Below, in pieces: positions 36,442 to 50,800 of a DNA stretch of 64,000 nucleotides. The notes beneath the pieces are model-generated. The model searched no databases. It was not told where the DNA came from and worked only from the letters and a program-made list of their open reading frames with translations. Numbering within the stretch: position 1 is the first letter of the stretch; each line of letters starts with the position of its first letter. This DNA is from Isoperla grammatica (taxonomy: Eukaryota > Arthropoda > Insecta > Plecoptera > Perlodidae): the NCBI GenBank assembly GCA_945910005.1, contig CAMDTW010000642.1, positions 1,888,501-1,952,500 on the forward strand. The letters run 5' to 3'. The translations under genes and the position numbers were made by a program.

Positions 36442-39400
36442 CACTGACTTAGCTCAGGGTTTACCAAGTACAGTCACCGTCACAAGCGAGACACCATGCG
36501 TTGTTCTGATATGTTGCATGTAGTGGCTTTCATGTCACTGACTTAGCTCAGGGTTTATCAAGTACAGTCACCGTCACAAGCGTGGAAACATGCGTTGTCC
36601 TCATATGTTGCATGTAGTAGCTTTCATGTCAATGACTTAGCGCAGGGTTTATCAAGTTCAGTCACCGTCACAAGCAAGGAAACATGCGTTGTCCTGATAC
36701 GTTGCATGTAGTGGCTTCTATGTCACTGACTTAGCGCAGGGTTTATCGAGTACAGTCACCGTTACAAGCAAGGAAACATGCGTTGTCCTGATACGTTGCA
36801 TGTAGTGGCTTCTAAATCACTGACTTAGCGCAGGGTTTATCGAGAACAGTCACCGTCACAAGCGAGGAAACATGCGTTGTCCTGATATGTTGCATGTAGT
36901 GGCTTTCATGTCACTGACATAGCGCAGGGTTTATCAAGTACAGTTACCGTCACAATAGAGGAAACATGCGTTGTCCTCATATATTGCATGAAGTGGCTTC
37001 TATGTCACTGACTTAGCGCAGGGTTTATCAAGTACAGTCACCGTCACAAGCAAGGAAACATGCGTTGTCCTGATATGTTGCATGTAGTGGCTTCTATGTC
37101 ACTGACTTAGCGCAGGGTTTATTAAGTACAGTCACCGTCACAAGCAAGGAAACATGCGTTGTCCTGATATGTTGCATGTAGTGCCTTCTATGTCACTGAC
37201 TTAGCGCAGGGTTTATCAAGTACAGTCACCGTCACAAGCAAGGAAAAATGCGTTGTCCTGATCTGTTGCATGTAGTGGCTTCTATGTCACTGACTAAGCG
37301 CAGGGTTTATCAAGTACAGTCACCGTCACAAGCAACGAAACATGCGTTGTCCTGATATGTTGCATTAAGTGGCTTTCATGTCACTGACTTAGCGCAGGGT
37401 TTATCAAGTACAGTCACCGTCACAAGGAAGGAAACATTTGTTGTCCTCATACGTTGCAAGTAGTGGCTTCTATGTCACTTACCTAGCGCAGGGTTTATCA
37501 AGTACAGTCACCGTCACAAGCAAGGACCATGCGTTGTCCTCATACGTTGCATGTAGTGGCTTCTATGTCACTGACTTAGCGCAGGGTTTATCAAGTTTAG
37601 TCACCGTCACAAGCAAGGAAACATGCGTTGTCCTCATACGTCGCATGTATTGGCTTCTTTGTCACTGACTTAGCGCAGGGTTTATCAAGTACAGTCACCG
37701 TCACAAGCAAGGAAACATGCGTTGTCCTGATACGTTGCATGTAGTGGCTTTCATGTCACTGACTTAGCGCAGGGTTTATCAAGTACAGTCACCGTCACAA
37801 GCAAGGAAACATGCGTTGGCCTCATACGTTGCATGTAGTGGCTTTCATGTCACTGACTTAGCGCAGGGTTTATCAAGTACAGTGACCGTCACAAGCAAGG
37901 AAACATGCGTTGTCCTGATATGTTGCATGTAGTGGCTTCTATGTCACTGACTTAGCGCAGGGTTAATCAAGTACAGTCACCGTCACAAGCGAGGAAACAT
38001 GCGTTGTCCTGATATGTTGCATGTAGTGGCTTTCATGTCACTGACATAGCGCAGGGTTTATCAAGTACAGTCACCGTCACAAGCAAGGAAACATGCGTTG
38101 TCCTGATATGTTGCATGTAGTGGCTTTCATGTCACTGACATAGCGCAGGGTTTATCAAGTACAGTCACCGTCACAAGCAAGGAAACATGCGTTGTCCTCA
38201 TACGTTGCATGTAGTGGCTTTCATGTCACTGACATAGCGCAGGGTTTATCAAGTACAGTGACCGCCACAAGCAAGGAAACATGCGTTGTCCTGATATGTT
38301 GCATGTAGTGCCTTCTATGTCACTGACTTAGCGCAGGGTTTATCAAGTACAGTGACCGTCACAAGCAAGGAAACATGCGTTGTCCTGATATGTTGCATGT
38401 AGTGGCTTCTATGTCACTGACTTAGCGCAAGGTTCATCAATAACCGTCACCGTCACAAGCAAGGAAACATGCGTTGTCCTCATACGTTGCATGTAGTGGC
38501 TTCTATGTCACTGACTTAGCGCAGGGTTTATCAAGTACAGTCACCGTCACAAGCAAGGAAACATGCGTTGTCCTGATACGTTGCATGTATTGGCTTCTAT
38601 GTCACTGACTTAGCGCAGGGTTTATCAAGTACAGTCACCGTCACAAGCAAGGAAACATGCGTTGTCCTGATACGTTGAATGTAGTGGCTTCTATGTCACT
38701 GACTTAGCGCAGGGTTTATCAAGTACAGTAACCGTCACAAGCAAGGAAACATGCGTTGTCCTCATACGTTGCATGTAGTGGCTTCTATGTCACTGACTTA
38801 GCGCAAGGTTTATCAAGTACAGTCACCGTCACAAGCAAGGTAACATGCGTTGTCCTCATACGTTGCATGTAGTGGCTTCTATGTCACTGACTTAGCGCAA
38901 GGTTTATCAAGTACAGTCACCGTCACAAGCAAGAAAACATGCGTTGTCCTCATACGTTGCATGTAGTGGCTTCTATGTCTCTGACTTAGCGCAAGGTTTA
39001 TCAAGTACAGTCACCGTCACAAGCAAGGAAACATGCGTTGTCCTGATACGTTGCATGTAGTGGCTTCTGTGTCACTGACTTAGAACAAGGTTTATCAAGT
39101 ACAGTCACCGTCACAAGCAAGGAAACATGCGTTGTCCTCATACGTTGCATGTAGTGGCTTTCATGTCACTGACTTAGCGCAGGGGTTATCAAGTACAGTC
39201 ACCGTCACAAGCAAGGAAACATGCGTTGTCCTGATATGTTGCATGTAGTGGCTTCTATGTCACTGACTTAGCGCAGGGTTTATCAAGAACGGTTACCGTC
39301 ACAAACGAGGAAACATGCGTTGTCCTGATATGTTGCATGTAGTGGCTTTCATGTCACTGACATAGCGCAGGCTTTATCAAGTACAGTCACCGTCACAAGC

Positions 39401-40292
39401 GAGAAAACATGCGTTGTCCTGATATGTTGCATGTAGTGGCTTTCATGTCACTGACATAGCGAAGGGTTTATCAAGTACAGTCACCGTCAAAATAGAGAAA
39501 ACATGCGTTGTCCTCATGTGTTGCATGAAGTGGCTTCTATGTCACTGACTTAGCGCAGGGTTTATCAAGTACAGTCACCGTCACAAGCGAGGAAACATGC
39601 GTTGTTCTCATATGTTGCATAAAGTGGCTTTCATGTCACTGACTTAGCGCAGGGTTTATCAAGTACAGTCACAGTCACAAGCAAGGAAACATGCGTTGTC
39701 CTGATATGTTGCATGTAGTGGCTTCTATGTCATTGACTTAGCGCAGGGTTTATCAAGTACAGTCACCGTCACAAGCAAGGAAACATGCGTTGTCCTGATA
39801 TGTTGCATGTAGTGGCTTCTATATCACTGACTTAGCGCAGGGTTTATCAAGTTCAGTCACCGTCACAATAGAGGAAACATGCGTTGTCCTCATACGTTGC
39901 ATGTAGTGGCTTCTATGTCACTGACTTAGCGCAAGGTTTATCAAGTACAGTCACCGTCACAAGCAAGGCAACATGCGTTGTCCTGATATGATGCATGTAG
40001 TGGCTTCTATGTCACTGACTTAGCGCAGGGTTTATCAAGTACAGTGACCGTCACAATAGAGGAAACATGCGTTGTCCTCATACGTTGCATGTAGTGCCTT
40101 CTATGTCACTGACTTAGCGCAAGGTTTATCAAGTACAGTCACCGTCACAAGCAAGGAAACATGCGTTGTCCTGATATGTTGCATGTAGTGGCTTCTATGT
40201 CACTGACTTAGCGCAGGGTTTATCAAGTACAGTCACCGTCACAATAAAAAACATGCGTTGTCCTCATACGTTGCATGTAGTGGCTTCTATGT
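36442..40292 (+). repeat. HOR block holding the 15.78-kb duplication joint
   Basis: The length is 3,851 bp. It starts as a right-type HOR with its own markers (GAGACACC at the landmark, GATCTGTTGC near 37261, CATTTGTTG near 37436, AAGGACCATG near 37522). CAATAACCG is at 38438 and CGTTGAATG near 38674. Between 38731 and 38805 it changes to left-type sequence (CAAGGTTT, then AAGGTAACATG at 38839), matching 22.95 kb onward. The right-type continuation that should follow CGTTGAATG (CAATAGAGG/CATGAGTTG) is instead found at 54.6 kb, after the second copy. Confidence 0.8.
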
Positions 40293-43200
40293 CACTGACT
40301 TAGCTCAGGGTTTATCAAGTACAGTCACCGTCACAAGCGAGGAAACATGCGTTGTTCTGATATGTTGCATGTAGTGGCTTTCATGTCACTGACTTAGCTC
40401 AGGGTTTATCAAGTACAGTCACCGTCACAAGCGTGGAAACATGCGTTGTCCTCATATGTTGCATGTAGTAGCTTTCATTTCACTGACTTAGCGCAGGGTT
40501 TATCAAGTACAGTCACCGTCACAATAGAGGAAACATGCGTTGTCCTCATATATTGCATGAAGTGGCTTCTATGTCACTGACTTAGCGCAGGGTTTATCAA
40601 GTACAGTCACCGTCACAAGCAAGGAAACATGCGTTGTCCTGATATGTTGCATGTAGTGGCTTCTATGTCACTGACTTAGCGCAGGGTTTATCAAGTACAG
40701 TCATCGTCACAAGCAAGGAAACATGCATTGTCCTGATATGTTGCATGTAGTGGCTTCTATGTCACTGACTTAGCGCAGGGTTTATTAATACAGTCACCGT
40801 CACAAGCAAAGAAACATGCGTTGTCCTGATATGTTGCATGTAGTGCCTTCTATGTCACTGACTTAGCGCAGGGTTTATCAAGTACAGTCACCGTCACAAG
40901 CAAGGAAACATGCGTTGTCCTGATATGTTGCATGTAGTGGCTTCTATGTCACTGACTAAGCGCAGGGTTTATCAAGTACAGTCACCGTCACACGCAACGA
41001 AACATGCGTTGTCCTGATATGTTGCATGAAGTGGCTTTCATGTCACTGACTTAGCGCAGGGTTTATCAAGTACAGTCACCGTCACAAGCAAGGAAACATG
41101 CGTTGTCCTGATACGTTGCATGTAGTGGCTTTCATGTCACTGACTTAGCGCAGGGTTTATCAAGTACAGTCACCATCACAAGCAAGGAAACATGCGTTGT
41201 CCTCATACGTTGCATGTAGTGGCTTTCATGTCACTGACTTAGCGCAGGGTTTATCAAGTACAGTGACCGTCACAAGCAAGGAAACATGCGTTGTCCTGAT
41301 ATGTTGCATGTAGTGGCTTCTATGTCACTGACTTAGCGCAGGGTTTATCAAGTACAGTCACCGTCACAAGCAAGGAAACATGCGTTGTCCTCATACGTTG
41401 CATGTAGTGGCTTCTATGTCACTGACTCAGCGCAGGGTTTATCAAGTACAGTCACCGTCACAAGCAAGGAAACTTGCGTTGTCCTGATACGTTGCATGTA
41501 GTGGCTTCTATGTCACTGACTTAGCGCAGGGTTTATCAAGTTAAGTCACCGTCACAAGCAAGGAAACATGCGTTGTCCTGATATGTTGCATGTAGTGGCT
41601 TCTATGTCACTGACTTAGCGCAGGGTTTATCAAGTACAGTCACCGTCACAATAAGGAAAACATGCGTTGTCCTGATATGTTGCATGAAGTGGCTTCTATG
41701 TCACTGACTTAGCGCAGGGTTTATCAAGTACAGTCACTGTCACAAGCGAGGACACATGCGTTGTCCTGATACGTTGCATGTAGTGGCTTCTATGTCACTG
41801 ACTTACCGCAGGGTTTATCAAGTACAGTCACCGACACAAGCAAGGAAACATGCGTTGTCCTCATACGTTGCATGAAGTGGCTTCTATGTCACTGACTTAG
41901 CGCAGGGTTTATCAAGTACAGTCACCGTCACAATAGAGGAAACATGAGTTGTCCTGATATGTTGCATGTAGTGGCTTCTATGTCACTGACTTAGCGCAGG
42001 GTTTATCAAGTACAGTCACCGTCACAAGCGAGAAAACGTGCGTTCCCCTGATATGTTGCATGTAGTGGCTTCTATGTCACTGACTTAGCGCAGGGTTTAT
42101 CAAGTACAGTCACCGTCACAAGCAAGGAAACATGCGTTGTCCTCATACGTTGCATGTAGTGGCTTTCATGTCACTGACTTTGGGCAGGGTTTATCAAGTA
42201 CAGTCACCGTCACAAGCAACGAAACACGCGTTGTTCTCATACGTTGCATGTAGTGGCTTCTATGTCACTGACTTAGCGCAAGGTTTATCAAGTACAGTCA
42301 CCGTCACAAGCAAGGAAACATGCGTTGTCCTGATACGTTGCATGTAGTGGCTTCTATGTCACTGACTTAGCGCAAGGTTTATCAAGTACAGTCACCGTCA
42401 CAAGCAAGAAAACATGCGTTTTCCCGATACGTTGCATGTAGTGGCTTCTATGTCACTGACTTAGCGCAAGGTTTATCAAGTACAGTCACCGTCACAATTA
42501 AGGAATCATGCGTTGTCCTCATACGTTGCATGTAGTGGCTTTCATGTCACTGACTTAGCGCAGGGTTTATCAAGTACAGTCACCGTCACCAGCAAGGAAA
42601 CATGCGTTGTCATGATATGTTGCATGTAGTGGCTTCTATGTCACTTACTTAGCGCAGGGTTTATCAAGTACAGTCACCGTCACAAGCGAGGAAACATGCG
42701 TTGTCCTGTTACGTTGCAGGACATAGCGCAGGGTTTATCAAGTACAGTCACCGTCACAAGCGAGAAAACATGCGTTGTCCTGATATGTTGCATGTAGTAG
42801 CTTTCATGTCACTGACATAGCGCAGGGTTTATCAAGTACAGTCACCGTCACAAGCAAGGAAACATGCGTTGTCCTGATATGTTGCATGTAGTGGCTTCTA
42901 TGTCACTGACTTAGCGCAGGGTTTATCAAGTACAGTCACCGTCACAAGCGAGGAAACATGCGTTGTCCTGATATGTTGCAGGACATAGCGCAGGGTTTAT
43001 CAAGTACAGTCACCGTCACAAGCGAGAAAACATGCGTTGTCCTGATACGTTGCATGTAGTGGCTTTCATGTCACTGACATAGCGCAGGGTTTATCAAGTA
43101 CAGTCACCGTCACAATAGAGGAAACATGCGTTGTCCTGATACTTTGCATGTAGTGGCTTCCATGTCACTGACTTAGCGCAGGGTTTATCAAGTACAGTCA

Positions 43201-43824
43201 CCGTCACAAGCGAGGAAACATGCGTTGTTCTCATATGTTGCATGGAGTGGCTTTCATGTCACTGACTTAGCGCAGGGTTTATCAAGTACAGTCACAGTCA
43301 CAAGCAAGGAAACATGCGTTGTCCTGATATGTTGCATGTAGTGGCTTCTATGTCACTGACTAAGCGCAGGGTTTATCAAGTACAGTCACCGTCACAAGCA
43401 AGGAAACATGCGTTGTCCTGATATGTTGCATGTAGTGGCTTCTATGTCACTGACTTAGCGCGGGGTTTATCAAGTACAGTCACCGTCACAATAGAGGAAA
43501 TATGCGTTGCCCTGATACGTTGCACTTAGTGGCTTCTATGTCACTGACTTAGCGCAAGGTTTATCAAGTACAGTCACCGTCACAAGCAAGGAAACATGCG
43601 TTGTCCTGATATGATGCATGTAGTGGCTTCTATGTGACTGACTTAGCGCAGGGTTTATCAAGTACAGTCACCGTCACAATAGAGGACACATGCGTTGTCC
43701 TCATACGTTGCATGTAGTGGCTTCTATGTCACTGACTTAGCGAAGGGTTTATCAAGTACAGTCACCGTCACAATAGAAAAAAACATGCGTTGTCCTCATA
43801 CGTTGCATGTAGTGGCTTTTATGT
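40293..43824 (+). repeat. Second copy of the hybrid HOR block
   Basis: It repeats 24510-28041 at an offset of 15,783 bp with identical length, 3,532 bp. It keeps the left-to-right switch (monomer 41984-42077) and both 74-bp monomers (42642 and 42904). Differences noted from the first copy are G for A at 40820, C for A at 40993 and CACCATC in place of CACCGTC near 41164. Confidence 0.8.
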
Positions 43825-46800
43825 CACTGACTTAGCTCAGGGTTTATCAAGTACAGTCACCGTCACAAGCGAGGAAACATGCGTTGTTATGATATGTTGC
43901 ATGTAGTGGCTTTCATGTCACTGACTTAGCTCAGGGTTTATCAAGTACAGTCACCGTCTTAAGCGTGGAAACATGCGTTGTCCTCATATGTTGCATGTAG
44001 TAGCTTTCATGTCAATGACTTAGCGCAGGGTTTATCAAGTACAGTCACCGTCACAAGCAAGGAAACATGCGTTGTCCTGATACGTTGCATGTAGTGGCTT
44101 CTATGTCACTGACTTAGCGCAGGGTTTATCGAGTACAGTCACCGTTACAAGCAAGGAAACATGCGTTGTCCTGATACGTTGCATGTAGTGGCTTCTATGT
44201 CACTGACTTAGCGCAGGGTTTATCGAGTACAGTCACCGTCACAAGCGAGGAAACATGCGTTGTCCTGATATGTTGCATGTAGTGGCTTTCATGTCACTGA
44301 CATAGCGCAGGGTTTATCAAGTACAGTTACCGTCACAATAGAGGAAACATGCGTTGTCCTCATATATTGCATGAAGTGGCTTCTATGTCACTGACTTAGC
44401 GCAGGGTTTATCAAGTACAGTCACCGTCACAAGCAAGGAAACATGCGTTGTCCTGATATGTTGCATGTAGTGGCTTCTATGTCACTGACTTAGCGCAGGG
44501 TTTATCAAGTACAGTCACCGTCACAAGCAAGGAAACATGCGTTGTCCTGATATGTTGCATGTAGTGGCTTCTATGTCACTGACTTAGCGCAGGGTTTATT
44601 AAGTACAGTCACCGTCACAAGCAAGGAAACATGCGTTGTCCTGATATGTTGCATGTAGTGCCTTCTATGTCACTGACTTAGCGCAGGGTTTATCAAGTAC
44701 AGTCACCGTCACAAGCAAGGAAACATGCGTTGTCCTGATATGTTGCATGTAGTGGCTTCTATGTCACTGACTAAGCGCAGGGTTATCAAGTACAGTCACC
44801 GTCACAAGCAACGAAACATGCGTTGTCCTGATATGTTGCATTAAGTGGCTTTCATGTCACTGACTTAGCGCAGGGTTTATCAAGTACAGTCACCGTCACA
44901 AGGAAGGAAACATGCGTTGTCCTCATACGTTGCATGTAGTGGCTTCTATGTCACTTACCTAGCGCAGGGTTTATCAAGTACAGTCACCGTCACAAGCAAG
45001 GAAACATGCGTTGTCCTCATACGTTGCATGTAGTGGCTTCTATGTCACTGACTTAGCGCAGGGTTTATCAAGTACAGTCACCGTCACAAGCAAGGAAACA
45101 TGCGTTGGCCTCATACGTCGCATGTAGTGGCTTCTTTGTCACTGACTTAGCGCAGGGTTTATCAAGTACAGTCACCGTCACAAGCAAGGAAACATGCGTT
45201 GTCCTGATACGTTGCATGTAGTGGCTTTCATGTCACTGACTTAGCGCAGGGTTTATCAAGTACAGTCACCGTCGCAAGCAAGGAAACATGCGTTGTCCTC
45301 ATACGTTGCATGTAGTGGCTTTCATGTCACTGACTTAGCGCAGGGTTTATCAAGTACAGTGACCGTCACAAGCAAGGAAACATGCGTTGTCCTGATATGT
45401 TGCATGTAGTGGCTTCTATGTCACTGACTTAGCGCAGGGATTATCAAGTAAAGTCACCGTCACAAGCGAGGAAACATGCGTTGTCCTGATATGTTGCATG
45501 TAGTGGCTTTCATGTCACTGACATAGCGCAGGGTTTATCAAGTACAGTCACCGTCACAAGCAAGGAAACATGCGTTGTCCTGATATGTTGCATGTAGTGG
45601 CTTTCATGTCACTGACATAGCGAAGGGTTTATCAAGTACAGTCACCGTCACAAGCAAGGAAACATGCGTTGTCCTGATATGTTGCATGTAGTGCCTTTAT
45701 GTCACTGACTTAGCGCAGGGTTTATCAAGTACAGTGACCGTCACAAGCAAGGAAACATGCGTTGTCCTGATATGTTGCATGTAGTGGCTTCTATGTCACT
45801 GACTTAGCGCAAGGTTTATCAATAACCGTCACCGTCACAAGCAAGGAAACATGCGTTGTCCTCATACGTTGCATGTAGTGGCTTCTATGTCACTGACTTA
45901 GCGCAGGGTTTATCAAGTACAGTCACCGTCACAAGCAAGGAAACATGCGTTGTCCTGATACGTTGCATGTAGTGGCTTCTATGTCACTGAAATAGCGCAG
46001 GGTTTATTAAGTACAGTCACCGTCACAAGCAAGGAAACATGCGTTGTCCTGATACGTTGAATGTAGTGGCTTTTATGTCACTGACTTAGCGCAGGGTTTA
46101 TTAAGTACAGTAACCGTCACAAGCAAGGAAACATGCGTTGTCCTCATACGTTGCATGTAGTGGCTTCTATGTCACTGACTTAGCGCAGGGTTTATCAAGT
46201 ACAGTCACCGTCACAATAGAGGAAACATGAGTTGTCCTGATATTTTGCATGTAGTGGCTTCTATGTCACTGACTTAGCGCAGGGTTTATCAAATACAGTT
46301 ACCGTCACAAGCGAGAAAACATGCGTTGCCCTGATATGTTGCATGTAGTGGCTTCTATTTCACTGACTTAGCGCAGGGTTTATCAAGTACAGTCACCGTC
46401 ACAAGCAAGGAAACATGCGTTGTCCTCATACGTTGCATGTAGTGGCTTTCATGTCACTGACTTTGCGCAGGGTTTATCAAGTACAGTCACCGTCACAAGC
46501 AAGAAAACATGCGTTGTCCTCATACGTTGCATGTAGTGGCTTCTATGTCACTGACTAAGCGCAAGGTTTATCAAGTACAGTCACCGTCACAAGCAAGGAA
46601 ACATGCGTTGTCCTGATACGTTGCATGTAGTGGCTTCTATGTCACTGACTTAGCGCAAGGTTTATCAAGTACAGTCACCGTCACAAGCAAGGAAACATGC
46701 GTTTTCCCGATACGTTGCATGTAGGTGCTTCTATGTCACTGACTTAGCGCAAGGTTTATCAAGTACAGTCACCGTCACAAGCAAGGAATCATGCGTTGTC

Positions 46801-47845
46801 CTCATACGTTGCATGTAGTGGCTTTCATGTCACTGACTTAGCGCAGGGTTTATCAAGTACAGTCACCGTCACAAGCAAGGAAACATGCGTTGTCCTGATA
46901 TGTTGCATGTAGTGGCTTCTATGTCACTGACATAGCGCAGGGTTTATCAAGTACAGTCACCGTCACAAGCGAGGAAACATGCGTTGTCCTGATATGTTGC
47001 AGGACATAGCGCAGGGTTTATCAAGTACAGTCACCGTCACAAGCAAGGAAACATGCGTTGTCCTGATATGTTGCAATGAGTGGCTTTCATGGTACTGACT
47101 TAGCGCAGGGTTAATCAAGTACAGTCACCGTCACAAGCGAGGAAACATGCGTTGTTCTCATATGTTGCATGAAGTGGCTTTCATGTCACTGACTTAGCGC
47201 AGGGTTTATCAAGTACAGTCACAGTCACAAGCAAGGAAACATGCGTTGTCCTGATATGTTGCATGTAGTGGCTTCTATGTCACTGACTAAGCGCAGGGTT
47301 TATCAAGTACAGTCACCGTCACAAGCAAGGAAACATGCGTTGTCCTGATATGTTGCATGTAGTGGCTTCTATGTCACTGACTTAGCGCAGGGTTTATCAA
47401 GTACAGTCACCGTCACAATAGAGGAAACATGCGTTGTCCTCATACGTTGCACTTAGTGGCTTCTATGTCACTGACTTAGCGCAAGGTTTATCAAGTACAG
47501 TCACCGTCACAAGCAAGGAAACATGCGTTGTCCTGATATGATGCATGTAGTGGCTTCTATGTCACTGACTTAGCGCAGGGTTTATCAAGTACAGTCACCG
47601 TCACAATAGAGGACACATGCGTTGTCCTCATACGTTGCATGTAGTGGCTTCTATGTCACTGACTTAGCGCAAGGTTTATCAAGTACAGTCACCGGCACAA
47701 GCAAGGAAACATGCGTTGTCCTGATATGTTGCATGGTGTGGCTTCTATGTCACTGACTTAGCGCAGGGTTTATCAAGTACAGTCACCGTCACAATAGAAA
47801 AAAACATGCGTTGTCCTCATACGTTGCATGTAGTGGCATCTATGT
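43825..47845 (+). repeat. Second copy of the canonical right-type HOR
   Basis: It repeats 28042-32063 but is 4,021 bp, one base shorter, because GGTTAATC near 29000 is GGTTATC near 44783. This single deletion changes the duplication offset from 15,783 to 15,782 for everything downstream. Other differences noted are G for A at 44378, C for A at 44827, and ACCGGC for ACCGTC near 47694. Confidence 0.8.
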
Positions 47846-50800
47846 CACTGACTTAGCTCAGGGTTTACCAAGTACAGTCACCGTCACAAGCGAGGAAACA
47901 TGCGTTGTTCTGATATGTTGCATGTAGTGGCTTTCATGTCACTGACTTAGCTCAGGGTTTATCAAGTACAGTCACCGTCACAAGCAAGGAAACATGCGTT
48001 GTCCTGATATGTTGCATGTAGTGGCTTCTATGTCACTGACATAGCGCAGGGTTTATCAAGTACAGTCACCGTCACAAGCGAGGAAACATGCGTTGTCCTG
48101 ATATGTTGCAGGACATAGCGCAGGGTTTATCAAGTACAGTCACCGTCACAAGCAAGGAAACATGCGTTGTCCTGATATGTTGCAATGAGTGGCTTTCATG
48201 GTACTGACTTAGCTCAGGGTTTATCAAGTACAGTCACCGTCACAAGCGAGGAAACATGCGTTGTTCTGATATGTTGCATGTAGTGGCTTTCATGTCACTG
48301 ACTTAGCTCAGGGTTTATCAAGTACAGTCACCGTCTTAAGCGTGGAAACATGCGTTGTCCTCATATGTTGCATGTAGTAGCTTTCATGTCAATGACTTAG
48401 CGCAGGGTTTATCAAGTACAGTCACCGTCACAAGCAAGGAAACATGCGTTGTCCTGATACGTTGCATGTAGTGGCTTCTATGTCACTGACTTAGCGCAGG
48501 GTTTATCGAGTACAGTCACCGTTACAAGCAAGGAAACATGCGTTGTCCTGATACGTTGCATGTAGTGGCTTCTATGTCACTGACTTAGCGCAGGGTTTAT
48601 GGAGTACAGTCACCGTCACAAGCGAGGAAACATGCGTTGTCCTGATATGTTGCATGTAGTGGCTTTCATGTCACTGACAAAGCGCAGGGTTTATCAAGTA
48701 CAGTTACCGTCACAATAGAGGAAACATGCGTTGTCCTCATATATTGCATGAAGTGGCTTCTATGTCACTGACTTAGCGCAGGGTTTATCAAGTACAGTCA
48801 CCGTCACAAGCAAGGAAACATGCGTTGTCCTGATATGTTGCATGTAGTGGCTTCTATGTCACTGACTTAGCGCAGGGTTTATCAAGTACAGTCACCGTCA
48901 CAAGCAAGGAAACATGCGTTGTCCTGATATGTTGCATGTAGTGGCTTCTATGTCACTGACTTATCGCAGGGTTTATTAAGTACAGTCACCGTCACAAGCA
49001 AGGAAACATGCGTTGTCCTGATATGTTGCATGTAGTGCCTTCTATGTCACTGACTTAGCGCAGGGTTTATCAAGTACAGTCACCGTCACAAGCAAGGAAA
49101 CATGCGTTGTCCTGATATGTTGCATGTAGTGGCTTCTATGTCACTGACTAAGCGCAGGGTTAATCAAGTACAGTCACCGTCACAAGCAACGAAACATGCG
49201 TTGTCCTGATATGTTGCATTAAGTGGCTTTCATGTCACTGACTTAGCGCAGGGTTTATCAAGTACAGTCACCGTCACAAGGAAGGAAACATACGTTGTCC
49301 TCATACGTTGCATGTAGTGGCTTCTATGTCACTTACCTAGCGCAGGGTTTATCAAGTACAGTCACCGTCACAAGCAAGGAAACATGCGTTGTCCTCATAC
49401 GTTGCATTTAGTGGCTTCTATGTCACTGACTTAGCGCAGGGTTTATCAAGTACAGTCACCGTCACAAGCAAGGAAACATGCGTTGTCCTCATACGTCGCA
49501 TGTAGTGGCTTCTTTGTCACTGACTTAGCGCAGGGTTTATCAAGTACAGTCACCGTCACAAGCAAGGAAACATGCGTTGTCCTGATACGTTGCATGTAGT
49601 GGCTTTCATGTCACTGACTTAGCGCAGGGTTTATCAAGTACAGTCACCGTCGCAAGCAAGGAAACATGCGTTGTCTTCATACGTTGCATGTAGTGGCTTT
49701 CATGTCACTGACTTAGCGCAGGGTTTATCAAGTACAGTGACCGTCACAAGCAAGGAAACATGCGTTGTCCTATTATGTGTCATGTAGTGGCTTCTATGTC
49801 ACTGACTTAGCGCAGGGATTATCAAGTAAAGTCACCGTCACAAGCGAGGAAACATGCGTTGTCCTGATATGTTGCATGTAGTGGCTTTCATGTCACTGAC
49901 ATAGCGCAGGGTTTATCAAGTACAGTCACCGTCACAAGCAAGGAAACATGCGTTGTCCTGATATGTTGCATGTAGTGGCTTTCATGTCACTGACATAGCG
50001 AAGGGTTTATCAAGTACAGTCACCGTCACAAGCAAGGAAACATGCGTTGTCCTGATATGTTGCATGTAGTGCCTTTATGTCACTGACTTAGCGCAGGGTT
50101 TATCAAGTACAGTGACCGTCACAAGCAAGGAAACATGCGTTGTCCTGATATGTTGCATGTAGTGGCTTCTATGTCACTGACTTAGCGCAAGGTTTATCAA
50201 TAACCGTCACCGTCACAAGCAAGGAAACATGCGTTGTCCTCATACGTTGCATGTAGTGGCTTCTATGTCACTGACTTAGCGCAGGGTTTATCAAGTACAG
50301 TCACCGTCACAAGCAAGGAAACATGCCTTGTCCTGATACGTTGCATGAAGTGGCTTCTATGTCACTGACTTAGCGCAGGGTTTATCAAGTACAGTCACCG
50401 TCACAAGCAAGGAAACATGCGTTGTCCTGATACGTTGAATGTAGTGGCTTCTATGTCACTGACTTAGCGCAGGGTTTATTAAGTACAGTAACCGTCACAA
50501 GCAAGGAAACATGCGTTGTCCTCATACGTTGCATGTAGTGGCTTCTATGTCACTGACTTAGCGCAGGGTTTATCAAGTACAGTCACCGTCACAATAGAGG
50601 AAACATGAGTTGTCCTGATATTTTGCATGTAGTGGCTTCTATGTCACTGACTTAGCGCAGGGTTTATCAAATACAGTTACCGTCACAAGCGAGAAAACAT
50701 GCGTTGCCCTGATATGTTGCATGTAGTGGCTTCTATGTCACTGACTTAGCGCAGGGTTTATCAAGTACAGTCACCGTCACAAGCAAGGAAACATGCGTTG

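Larger units (their letters stand above)
22949..38731 (+). repeat. 15.78-kb tandem segmental duplication, copy 1
   Basis: All landmarks in this stretch recur 15,783 bp downstream (15,782 after one 1-bp deletion). Examples are GCTCAGGG at 24510/40293, 28042/43825, 32064/47846 and 36442/52224; 74-bp monomers at 26859/42642, 27121/42904, 31143/46925 and 35521/51303; and AAGGTAACATG near 23058/38841. The left limit is set by TACCGTCACCG near 22943, which is TACAGTAACCG at 38724-38734. The exact breakpoints can shift within the identical stretch of about 75 bp. The copy holds four HOR landmarks and about 168 monomers. Confidence 0.85.
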
